A stretch of DNA of 23,833 nucleotides from CAYOXX01 sp964408025. Its GTDB lineage: Bacteria > Acidobacteriota > DATKUA01. Made by a program: the position numbers and the translations under genes. Each line of letters opens with the position of its first letter. The first letter of the stretch is position 1. The notes under the pieces were generated by a model that worked only from the letters and a program-made list of their open reading frames with translations, had not been told where the DNA came from and made no database searches. Where the stretch lies: positions 1 through 23,833 of the forward strand of contig CAYOXX010000043.1 in NCBI GenBank assembly GCA_964408025.1, given 5' to 3'. This document shows, piece by piece, positions 7,486-13,810 of the stretch.

Positions 7486-8466
7486 ATGAAAATCCTGGTA
7501 ACCGGAGCATCCGGATTCACCGGCTCTCACCTGGCGCGTGCCCTGCTCGGCGCCGGCCACGCTGTGCGCGCACTGGTGCGGCCGGCCAGCGCCCTGCCCG
7601 GCGACCTGGCGGGCAGTGTCGAGCGGTTCGACGGCGATCTGACCGATCCGGCTGCCTGCCGCGAGGCGGTGCGGGGCTGCAAGGTGGTCTACCACATCGC
7701 CGCCCTCTACCGCGCCGAGGGGGTGCCGGCAAAGAGGTTCTTCGACGTAAACGCCGGCGGCACCCGCAACGTCTTGGAGGCCTGCGAGGCGGAGGGTGGG
7801 ATCGAGCGGGCCGTGCACTGCTCGACAGTAGGCGTCCACGGCCACCTCGAGCGCGTGCCCGGCGACGAGACGGCCCCGATCCGCCCCGGCGACGTCTACC
7901 AGCGCTCGAAGCTCGAGGGCGAGCTGGCGGCGCTGGAGTTCGCCGCCGACCGCGGCCTGCCGGTATCGATCTTCCGGCCCACAGGCATCTACGGGCCCGG
8001 CGACACCCGCCTGTTAAAATTCTTCCGCCTAGTCAGCAAGCGCCGCCCACTGATCGGCAGCGGCAACCCCCACTACCACCTCACGCACATCGACGACCTC
8101 GTCGAGGGGATCCTCCTCTGCGGCACCCACCCCGACGCCGTGGGCGAAACCTTCATCCTCGGCGGGCCCGAGGCGCCGACGCTGCGCGAGTGGTACGACG
8201 TTGTAGCCCGCGTACTCGGCGTCAAGCCGTCCAGGATGCGCCTGCCGGTCTGGCCCTTCCTCGCCGCCGGCGCCCTCTGCGAGGCCACCTTCAAGCCGCT
8301 CGGCAAGGAGCCGCCGATCCACCGACGCAGCGTCCACTTCTTCACCCACGACCGCTGGTTCGACACCTCCAAGGCCCGGCGCGTCCTCGGCTTCGAGCCG
8401 AAAATCGGACTTGAGCAGGGGATGCGCTCGACCGCCGAGTGGTACCGCGAAAACGGAATGCTCTGA
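7486..8466 (+). CDS. NAD(P)-dependent epimerase/reductase, extended SDR family
   Basis: The 326-residue protein has the Rossmann motif TGASGFTGSHLA (6-17), the D50/D54 region after strand 3 (FDGDLTDPAA), catalytic Ser113/Thr114 (HCSTVGVHG) and Tyr138-xxx-Lys142 (YQRSK). RPTGIYGPGD and HIDDLVEGI are typical of the dihydroflavonol-reductase/HpnA-like branch of NAD-dependent epimerases. The substrate, a nucleotide sugar or a small ketone, cannot be deduced. It starts 16 nt after frr without a clear Shine-Dalgarno, so translation may be coupled. It is not a usual member of the pyrH-frr operon; uppS or cdsA are more common there. Confidence 0.85.
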   Translation: MKILVTGASGFTGSHLARALLGAGHAVRALVRPASALPGDLAGSVERFDGDLTDPAACREAVRGCKVVYHIAALYRAEGVPAKRFFDVNAGGTRNVLEACEAEGGIERAVHCSTVGVHGHLERVPGDETAPIRPGDVYQRSKLEGELAALEFAADRGLPVSIFRPTGIYGPGDTRLLKFFRLVSKRRPLIGSGNPHYHLTHIDDLVEGILLCGTHPDAVGETFILGGPEAPTLREWYDVVARVLGVKPSRMRLPVWPFLAAGALCEATFKPLGKEPPIHRRSVHFFTHDRWFDTSKARRVLGFEPKIGLEQGMRSTAEWYRENGML

Positions 8467-8765
8467 TCTTCCGCCCTGCCGGGAGGCGACAGATGATCCG
8501 CTTCGGGATGAAGAGGAAACCGTTTCCCTGACGCCTTTAGTGATGGAGCCGGTGTTTATCTGATCCTTCAAGAGATGCCCGAATACCCTCGAGGACGCCA
8601 ACCACTTGACAGTAATGCGAGACACCCAGGTCTTCTTGTGGATTTCTCGTCTCAACGTTAAGTCGTCCTCTTCGACCGAGTAGTCCTGCTGGTTCACAGC
8701 CCGCATTTTGACAATAAGGCGAGGTAAGGTTAGATTTCTTGCTACCGTCTCGCTGGTTTGTCAAG
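8467..8765. other. Intergenic region between the epimerase and the toxin gene
   Basis: These 299 nt show no gene that I can support. They include a short palindrome GGAAAC-C-GTTTCC (8515-8527), too AT-rich to call a terminator, and one copy of the AGCCCGCAT motif (8698-8706). G+C falls here towards the level of the toxin-antitoxin genes. A minus-strand open stretch from about 8706 down to 8520 reads like protein (LTLRREIHKKTWVSRITVKW) and could be the remnant of a lost gene. Confidence 0.5.
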
Positions 8766-9713
8766 TCAGTTTCCTACGATCATCTCTCGGCTTAAACCCC
8801 ACGGTCCTCCCTGCGGCCACAACAGCTCAAAATGCTCGTCCCCTCGTGCCGCCTCAATGACCGGCATCAAGAAAGCTGACAAGTCGTCGATGACGGCATC
8901 GATGTTCCCGGACACATTCTCCGTTTTGGACTTCCAAACAAATGCCCGCCATTGAGTTTGCTTCTGCGCGTCTTTCCGGAATTCGTCCGTGAATGCCATC
9001 GGCAACCCACCAGGCAGAGGCGTTGAGCGCTGTCTGAGGGTGTTACGGATGGCTTCGCAAAGTGTCTGGCCGTCGAATTCGAACAACCGGCTCAACAGCC
9101 ACACATCATAGAAGTCCTTCATCCGGCTGTTCGCTATGCCTAAACGCACCATCGCTTCAAGCTTCTCGGCCACCATCGTATACCGGGGATAGGCCAGAAG
9201 CAGGGGTGCGGGCGCGCCCAGTAGTGTAGGAAATTCGATTCGTTCCGGTCCCGGTGTAACGACATCACCGAAACCGATGTCGACCTGTAGGGGGATGCGG
9301 GCTTGATGAAGCAGGCCCACGAGCGTCACCCTGATGCCGCCGTACTCTTGCTCTTCGCGGATCGGTACTGCTCTAACTGTGTCGGGCATGAATTCGATAC
9401 CATCTACATCATCGGAAACGGCTTGGCATAGCTCCTTGAAAATACCGACGAGGTGCTCAGCATCTGCGGAACCTAGGCCCAGCAGGTCTGCGTCCTTGGT
9501 CACTCTGTAGTGCTGTACTTTCCAGGCGAGAAACAAGCTCGCGCCCTTCAGGACAAACCTGTCGGCGTGGGGAGAGATGCTGAGCCGGTACAGAAGGCGC
9601 TCTACGCCATAGCGGAGTAGCAGAAGATTGAAGTCTTCCCCGTGGGTCTTCGCGTGGTTCAAAAGCCGCTGAAAGACGGAATGACCAGTGTTTTGCTTCT
9701 TGGCCGGGGTCAT
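8766..9713 (-). CDS. AbiEii/AbiGii-type nucleotidyltransferase toxin of a type IV toxin-antitoxin pair
   Basis: The ATG at 9713 overlaps the stop of the antitoxin gene by 4 nt (ATGA), fixing a 315-residue product starting MTPAKKQ. It has the DUF1814/AbiEii layout: KGAS (56-59), then DAD (74-76) in RVTKDADLLG as the metal-binding nucleotidyltransferase site, QVDIGFGD with Asp135, a conserved Lys (MVAEKLEAMV, Lys174), and RMKDFYDVWLL (Asp190, Asp193). In the studied AbiE systems the toxin is a GTP-dependent nucleotidyltransferase that halts growth on phage infection, acting on tRNA or another target. The G+C content is visibly lower than in the flanking housekeeping genes, which suggests transfer. 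The canonical GS of the first motif is GA here; otherwise the protein appears intact and full length. Confidence 0.87.
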   Translation of the reverse strand: MTPAKKQNTGHSVFQRLLNHAKTHGEDFNLLLLRYGVERLLYRLSISPHADRFVLKGASLFLAWKVQHYRVTKDADLLGLGSADAEHLVGIFKELCQAVSDDVDGIEFMPDTVRAVPIREEQEYGGIRVTLVGLLHQARIPLQVDIGFGDVVTPGPERIEFPTLLGAPAPLLLAYPRYTMVAEKLEAMVRLGIANSRMKDFYDVWLLSRLFEFDGQTLCEAIRNTLRQRSTPLPGGLPMAFTDEFRKDAQKQTQWRAFVWKSKTENVSGNIDAVIDDLSAFLMPVIEAARGDEHFELLWPQGGPWGLSREMIVGN

Positions 9714-10306
9714 GAAACCGCCTCCAGATAAGGGCGCATCACATTCGCCACGCGACACACCTTCGCGGCTTCCCACAGCTCGTCCATCGTGGCCTTCCGG
9801 CTTCTCCACGTTTCCCGCAGAGCTTCAATAGCGACATCCAGTCCGATTTTGTTACGGAACTTGAAGCAATCGGCGACGGTTTTGGCCGGGCTGTAGACCT
9901 TGACCGTGATGCGGTCAACCTCGTGTTCTCCGACGCCGAAGCTGAAAGCACGGCCGCTCAGGCGCACTATCTCAAGGGGGGGATAGTCGAACGTCGGTTC
10001 CCATTTCTTGTTCTCGATGGCTATCCATACCCGGTGGGCAATCTGCGTCGTAAGGTTGTGAAACAGGAGGGCGGAAATCAGGCAGATCACCGCGTTCGGT
10101 ACCCTCTTAGTTACTTCCGCCAGCGAAAGGGACTCGCTTGTCTGGGTTCCTGGTAGGGCATAGAGCCCTCGACCCGCACGCGTCAGGTCCCCATTTCGAT
10201 AAAGCCTTAGAAGGTACTCACGGTGAATTCCCGCCGCCTCCACGTCGCGAGGCCGTATGAGCCCCATCTGCTTGGCAAGTTCGAGGATTTTTTCTTTCCG
10301 ATCCAT
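9710..10306 (-). CDS. AbiEi-type antitoxin and transcriptional repressor
   Basis: The product of 198 residues starts MDRKEKILELAKQMGLIRPR. An N-terminal winged-helix domain (about 1-60: DVEAAGIHREYLLRLYRNGD, then the wing LTRAGRGLYAL) binds DNA. The C-terminal domain (DRITVKVYSPAKTVADCFKF through IEALRETWRS) is the AbiEi antitoxin domain. I chose the ATG at 10306 because AGAGAGG precedes it, and the predicted promoter -10 (10335-10340) would leave almost no leader for the upstream in-frame ATG at 10324 or TTG at 10345. AbiEi proteins repress their own operon and neutralise the toxin without forming a stable complex (type IV). The toxin gene follows with a 4-nt overlap, so the two are translationally coupled. 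Confidence 0.85.
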   Translation of the reverse strand: MDRKEKILELAKQMGLIRPRDVEAAGIHREYLLRLYRNGDLTRAGRGLYALPGTQTSESLSLAEVTKRVPNAVICLISALLFHNLTTQIAHRVWIAIENKKWEPTFDYPPLEIVRLSGRAFSFGVGEHEVDRITVKVYSPAKTVADCFKFRNKIGLDVAIEALRETWRSRKATMDELWEAAKVCRVANVMRPYLEAVS

Positions 10307-10334
10307 GAACCTCTCTTGTGTCATTTCCTCGGTA

Positions 10335-10362
10335 ATTATAAACAATCACCCAGGAAATGCAA
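10335..10362 (-). promoter_or_regulatory. Promoter of the AbiE-type operon
   Basis: Minus strand: TTGCAT (10357-10362), 16-nt spacer, perfect TATAAT (10335-10340). The transcript should start about 22 nt before the preferred ATG. AbiEi family members bind inverted repeats in such promoters, but I did not see a clear long inverted repeat here. Confidence 0.65.
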
Positions 10363-10634
10363 CAACAATCTTTTGGCTGAGCTGTTCTGGAACCGGCCTG
10401 ATCCCGCCGTATCCTTCCTTTCGGTGTTCCTGCCGCGTAACTCCCAGGGCGGGCTTCTCCCGCCACATGGTGAGAAAATCGTGGCCGTTTGACGTGTTTC
10501 CATAAGCGCTCGTCATGCTCACCAAGCTTTTAACAGATTCTTAGGGAGAGCCATCAATCTCCGGCATTATTCGCATAGTTGTTCGGTCCGACGCGCTTGT
10601 GCTATTCTTGCGGACCTTTTCGGCGTGGGTTCAG
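10363..10634. other. Intergenic region upstream of the AbiE-type operon
   Basis: This stretch has no gene. It contains a perfect hairpin GGCGGG-CTTCT-CCCGCC (10448-10464) without a T-run, and the promoter of the next gene at its right end. The base composition rises back to the level of the host genes after about 10580, so the right edge of the insertion probably lies within this stretch. I found no flanking direct repeats by eye. Confidence 0.45.
10579..10608 (+). promoter_or_regulatory. Possible promoter of the small hypothetical gene
   Basis: TTGTTC (10579-10584), 18-nt spacer, TATTCT (10603-10608). It is a moderate match. It implies that the ATG at 10635 is used and not the in-frame GTG at 10599, which lies inside the promoter. 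Confidence 0.4.
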
Positions 10635-10952
10635 ATGTTCAGTCTGCGTAAAGACGATGATCTTCTAACCTTCTCGGTCGAGCGGCCGGGTGTGCGCTTC
10701 GGCGAGGGCTCGCGCATCCTGTTCTTGGTCGACCGCGAGCGGGGCGTGCTGCAGCGCGGTCGGCAGGAGAGCATTCCGCTGAAGACGATAGGCGGCTTCG
10801 ACGTCGACGCCGACGGCACGGCGCTGACCTGCCGGCTTGGTGAGGAAGTCATGACGCTCTACACCGGCGAGGCGGGCGAGTCGGGCGACATCGAGAGGCT
10901 GCGCGAGGCGGCGCGCGAGTTAGCTGCTTTCTGCGGCGTCGAGGTCTTGTGA
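10635..10952 (+). CDS. Small conserved-looking hypothetical protein, beta-rich
   Basis: The product has 105 residues and starts MFSLRKDDDLLTFSVERPGV. I do not recognise the family. Predicted layout: several short beta strands (LTFSVE, ILFLVDRERGVLQRG, ESIPLKTIGGFDVD, TALTCRLGEEVMTLYTG) followed by one C-terminal helix (DIERLREAARELAAFCGV). This order recalls small PH-like domains. There is no signal peptide or membrane segment, so it is probably cytoplasmic. G+C content and third-position bias match the host genes, unlike the neighbouring toxin-antitoxin pair. It stands alone between the insertion and a repeat-rich intergenic region. Confidence 0.65.
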   Translation: MFSLRKDDDLLTFSVERPGVRFGEGSRILFLVDRERGVLQRGRQESIPLKTIGGFDVDADGTALTCRLGEEVMTLYTGEAGESGDIERLREAARELAAFCGVEVL

Positions 10953-10959
10953 ACTCTCC

Positions 10960-10977
10960 GGGGGCGTTAAAGCCCCC
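10960..10977 (+). terminator. GC hairpin after the hypothetical gene
   Basis: GGGGGC-GTTAAA-GCCCCC is a perfect 6-bp stem starting 8 nt after the stop codon. The position fits a terminator, but the following bases (CCTCACAC) lack a T-run, so it may stabilise the mRNA end or be part of the repeat cluster that follows. Confidence 0.35.
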
Positions 10978-11007
10978 CTCACACATGGAGGCGCTTCGCC
11001 AAGGGCG

Positions 11008-11078
11008 GACAGGTTCAGTACCTCCCTTTACACACGCATCGCTGTGAAATACGAGTGTAGGGGAGTCCTGAACTTGTC
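11008..11078. repeat. Imperfect long inverted repeat (REP-like)
   Basis: GACAGGTTCAG...CTCCC..ACAC (11008-11033) is mirrored by GTGT...GGGGAG..CTGAACTTGTC (11055-11078). About 24-nt arms with small internal loops surround a 21-nt loop. The arms resemble the CTGAGCTTGTC-type repetitive palindromes common in bacterial intergenic DNA. Confidence 0.6.
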
Positions 11079-11126
11079 AGCCTCTGGCTGAGGGCTCCCG
11101 TGAGGTTTAACGAACAGTTGAGCTTG

Positions 11127-11141
11127 TTCGCCTGCGGCGAA
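11127..11141. repeat. Short perfect hairpin TTCGCC-TGC-GGCGAA
   Basis: This is a 6-bp stem with a 3-nt loop, preceded by GAACA...TGTTC (11112-11129), another small inverted repeat. It is part of the hairpin cluster spanning 10960-11190. Confidence 0.5.
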
Positions 11142-11169
11142 TCTGTCCTACCGGTTGTTGAAGAGAGGT

Positions 11170-11189
11170 GACAGGCAGGAATGTCTGTC
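11170..11189. repeat. 8-bp stem / GGAA-loop hairpin, copy 1 of a family
   Basis: GACAGGCA-GGAA-TGTCTGTC forms an 8-bp stem with one G-T pair and a GGAA loop. Two relatives with the same 8+4+8 geometry are at 22355-22374 and 22385-22404. Confidence 0.6.
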
Positions 11190-11229
11190 CTACTATTCAT
11201 TTGATGTTGCCACTTAACTGGGGAGGAAG

Positions 11230-11988
11230 ATGGAAGAGCGTAAGCACGAGAAGATCCAGGAGCAGCTGGGCGACCGGGGCAAGTCGGCGGCGGCCAAGTA
11301 CGTCGAGCTGGTTGTCGGGCAGAGGGGTTTCGGCAGGCTGCTCAAGTACGAGCTGATCAACTGGTTCTGCCAGCGCTCGACCGGTGCCTGGGGCCTCTGG
11401 AAGCGCAAGAAGCTCTACCCCAGGCTGCTGGGATCGTGCGGCCGCGGCGTCGTCTTCGGCCGCGACGTGGTGCTGCGCCACCCGCACAAGATCCGCATCG
11501 GCGACGGCGTGGTGATCGACGACAACGTCCTGCTCGACGCCAAGGGGAGCGGCAACCGCGGCATCACAATAGCCGACGGCGTATTCGTCGGCCGCAACTC
11601 GATCCTGAGCTGCAAGGACGGCGACATCGAGATCGGCGAAGGCACCAACATCGGCTTCAACTGCGAGATCTTCTCCGCCGGACGCGTAATGCTCGGGAAG
11701 AAAATTTTCCTGGCCGCTTACTGCTACCTGGTCGGCGGCACCCACCGCTTCGGCCGCACCGACATCCCGATCATGGACCAGGAGCGCGAGGCGAAGGGGA
11801 TCGAGGTCGGCGACGGCTGCTGGCTGGGAGCCGGCGTCATCGTCGACGACGGCGTGAAGATCGGCGAGGACGCGATAGTCGGCGCCGGGGCGGTGGTCAA
11901 CCGCGACGTGCCGGCCTTCGCCGTCGCCGGCGGCGTGCCGGCCATGGTGCTCAAGGATCGCCGCGAGGTGGAAAAGGACGACTCATAG
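11230..11988 (+). CDS. Left-handed beta-helix (hexapeptide-repeat) acyltransferase
   Basis: The 252-residue protein starts at an ATG just after GGGAGGAAG. Residues 1-70 form an alpha-helical N-terminus with YELINWFCQRSTGAWGLWKR. From about 72 on, hexapeptide turns build a parallel beta-helix: VVFGRDVVLRHPHKIRIGDG, VVIDDNVLLDAKG, ITIADGVFVGRNSILSCKDG, IEIGEGTNIGFNCEIFSAGR, and IEVGDGCWLGAGVIVDDGVK with IGEDAIVGAGAVVNRDVPAF. GGTHRFGRTDIP (His172) is the likely catalytic loop, and GGVPAMVLKDR closes the fold as in LacA/WcaF/CatB-type O-acetyltransferases. The acceptor is unknown; the ABC exporter genes downstream suggest an envelope glycan or lipid. It acts in the cytoplasm with an acyl-CoA donor and ends 59 nt before the exporter genes. 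Confidence 0.85.
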   Translation: MEERKHEKIQEQLGDRGKSAAAKYVELVVGQRGFGRLLKYELINWFCQRSTGAWGLWKRKKLYPRLLGSCGRGVVFGRDVVLRHPHKIRIGDGVVIDDNVLLDAKGSGNRGITIADGVFVGRNSILSCKDGDIEIGEGTNIGFNCEIFSAGRVMLGKKIFLAAYCYLVGGTHRFGRTDIPIMDQEREAKGIEVGDGCWLGAGVIVDDGVKIGEDAIVGAGAVVNRDVPAFAVAGGVPAMVLKDRREVEKDDS

Positions 11989-12047
11989 AAGGCTTGCCGC
12001 CACCCACCTTTGTGGGAGAGATACGGCGGCGGATCTGATCACAAGTC

Positions 12048-13802
12048 ATGCAACATCTCTACAGGCTGGTCTCCTACATGAAGCCCTACCGCGTCGGCAT
12101 CGCGGTCGGGCTTTTCTACGTGGCGGCCGCCAACGCCGTCGCCGCCTTCCTGCCCTGGCTCCTGGGCCGCATCGTCGACGTCATCGGCTGGGCGGTCGGT
12201 ATGGACTACGTCCTGCCGCTGGTCGGCTTCTTTATGCTCTTTGTGCTCGTCGAGGGCTCGCTGCGCTTCCTGATGCGGCGCACCCTGATCGGCATCTCGC
12301 GCCGCCTCGAGTACGACCTGCTCAACAGCCTCTTCGCCCACGTGCAGACGCTCTCGGCGTCCTACTTCGACCGCGTGCGCACAGGCGAGATCATGTCGCG
12401 CGCCACCAACGACATCGCCCAGGTGCGGATGGTGCTCGGGCCGGGCATCATGTACACCTTCAGCACCGTCACCACGCTCATCTTCGTCCTGACGATGATG
12501 GTCGGCATCGACGCGGTGCTGACGCTGCTGGCGCTGATTCCGCTGCCGGCGCTGTCGATACTGATAATGCTCGCCGCCCGCCTGCTGCACCGGCGCTTCA
12601 CCTCCGTGCAGGAGAACCTGGCGGAGCTGACGACCGAGGTACAGGAGAACGTCTCCGGCATCCGCGTTGTCAAGGGGCACTGCCGCGAGGACGGCGTGAT
12701 CGAGTCGTTCCTGCGCAAGAGCGACGCGCTGCGCCGTAGCAACCTGGCGGCGGCCAGGATATTCAGCGCCTTCTGGCCGCTGATGGTCACCGTGGCCGGC
12801 CTCAGCTCCGTTTTCATCCTCTACTTCGGCGGCGGCATGGTGATCGACGGCGTCATCAGCCTCGGCGACCTGGTGGCCTTCTTCGCCTACCTCGGCCTCC
12901 TGATCTGGCCGATGATGGCCCTGGGCTGGGTGATCAGCCTCCTGCAGCGCGGCGGTGCGGCGATGGCGCGCATCAACGAGCTGATGGACACCGAACCGGA
13001 GATCGCCGACGCCCCCGTCCCCCCCGCCCCTATCTTGCCCGCGGCGGTTGAGGGATCGATCAGCTTCCGCGGCGTCTCGTTCGCCTACGACGGCGAGCCG
13101 GTGCTGCGCGACATCGACCTCGAGATCGCCCCCGGAAGCACGGTGGCCGTGGTCGGCCCCACCGGCTGCGGCAAGAGCACGCTGCTGAAGCTGGTGCCGC
13201 GGCTCTACGAGACGAAGGTCGGGCGCGTGCTGGTCAACGGCGTAGACGTCCGGGGACTGAGCCTCGCTGCGCTGCGCGGGGCGATCGGCTACGTGCCGCA
13301 GGAGACCTTCCTCTTCAGCGAGTCGATTGCCGATAACATCGCCTTCGGCGCCCACGGCCGCGAGGTGAGCGACGAGGAGATCGTAGGGGCCGCCGATGCC
13401 GGCCGCTTGGCAGCGGATATCGAGGATTTTCCCCAGCGCTACGAGACGATACTCGGCGAGCGGGGCATCACTCTCAGTGGTGGCCAGAAGCAGCGCGCGG
13501 CCATCGCCCGCGCGCTGGTCGGCGACCCGAAGATCGTGCTGCTGGACGACTGCTTGAGCGCCGTCGACGCCAGCACTGAGCGCAAGATTCTCGACTCGCT
13601 GCGCCGCGAGCTGCGGGAGCGGACGGCGATCATCGTCAGCCATCGCATGAGCAGCATCGCCGACGCCGATCTTATCGTGGTGCTCGAGGAGGGCCGCATC
13701 TCCGAGCGCGGCAGCCACGAGGAGCTGATGGCCAACGGCGGCCTCTACGCCGAGCTCTGGCGCAAGCAGCAGCTCAGCGAGGAGCTCGAGGCGGTCGGAT
13801 AG
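12048..13802 (+). CDS. Half-size ABC exporter with Asp in place of the catalytic Walker B Glu (heterodimer subunit 1)
   Basis: The 584-residue protein is a permease fused to an ATPase in one chain. Six membrane helices occupy about residues 10-310. The nucleotide-binding domain has Walker A GPTGCGKS (370-377), Q-loop VPQETFLFSE, a canonical signature LSGGQ (476-480), Walker B IVLLDD (Asp500, Asp501) and H-loop His532 (VSHRM). The position normally held by catalytic Glu is Asp501, the substitution known from the degenerate site of heterodimeric exporters such as TM287/288, BmrCD and LmrCD. The partner is encoded 8 nt downstream. The substrate is unknown: drug, lipid or glycolipid. The neighbouring acyltransferase weakly favours an envelope molecule. 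The ATG at 12048 lacks a strong ribosome binding site, but homology begins at once (LYRLVSYMKPYR). Confidence 0.93.
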   Translation: MQHLYRLVSYMKPYRVGIAVGLFYVAAANAVAAFLPWLLGRIVDVIGWAVGMDYVLPLVGFFMLFVLVEGSLRFLMRRTLIGISRRLEYDLLNSLFAHVQTLSASYFDRVRTGEIMSRATNDIAQVRMVLGPGIMYTFSTVTTLIFVLTMMVGIDAVLTLLALIPLPALSILIMLAARLLHRRFTSVQENLAELTTEVQENVSGIRVVKGHCREDGVIESFLRKSDALRRSNLAAARIFSAFWPLMVTVAGLSSVFILYFGGGMVIDGVISLGDLVAFFAYLGLLIWPMMALGWVISLLQRGGAAMARINELMDTEPEIADAPVPPAPILPAAVEGSISFRGVSFAYDGEPVLRDIDLEIAPGSTVAVVGPTGCGKSTLLKLVPRLYETKVGRVLVNGVDVRGLSLAALRGAIGYVPQETFLFSESIADNIAFGAHGREVSDEEIVGAADAGRLAADIEDFPQRYETILGERGITLSGGQKQRAAIARALVGDPKIVLLDDCLSAVDASTERKILDSLRRELRERTAIIVSHRMSSIADADLIVVLEEGRISERGSHEELMANGGLYAELWRKQQLSEELEAVG

Positions 13803-13810
13803 GGAATGGG

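Noticed and set aside
8515..8527. GGAAAC-C-GTTTCC palindrome as terminator of the pyrH operon or as an attachment site
   Set aside because: The stem is short and AT-rich, there is no T-run, and I found no matching copy at the other side of the toxin-antitoxin insertion.
8537..8764. A 75-codon minus-strand frame downstream of the toxin gene
   Set aside because: It has no ribosome binding site or recognisable motif, and competes with another minus-strand frame in the same stretch that looks no less plausible.
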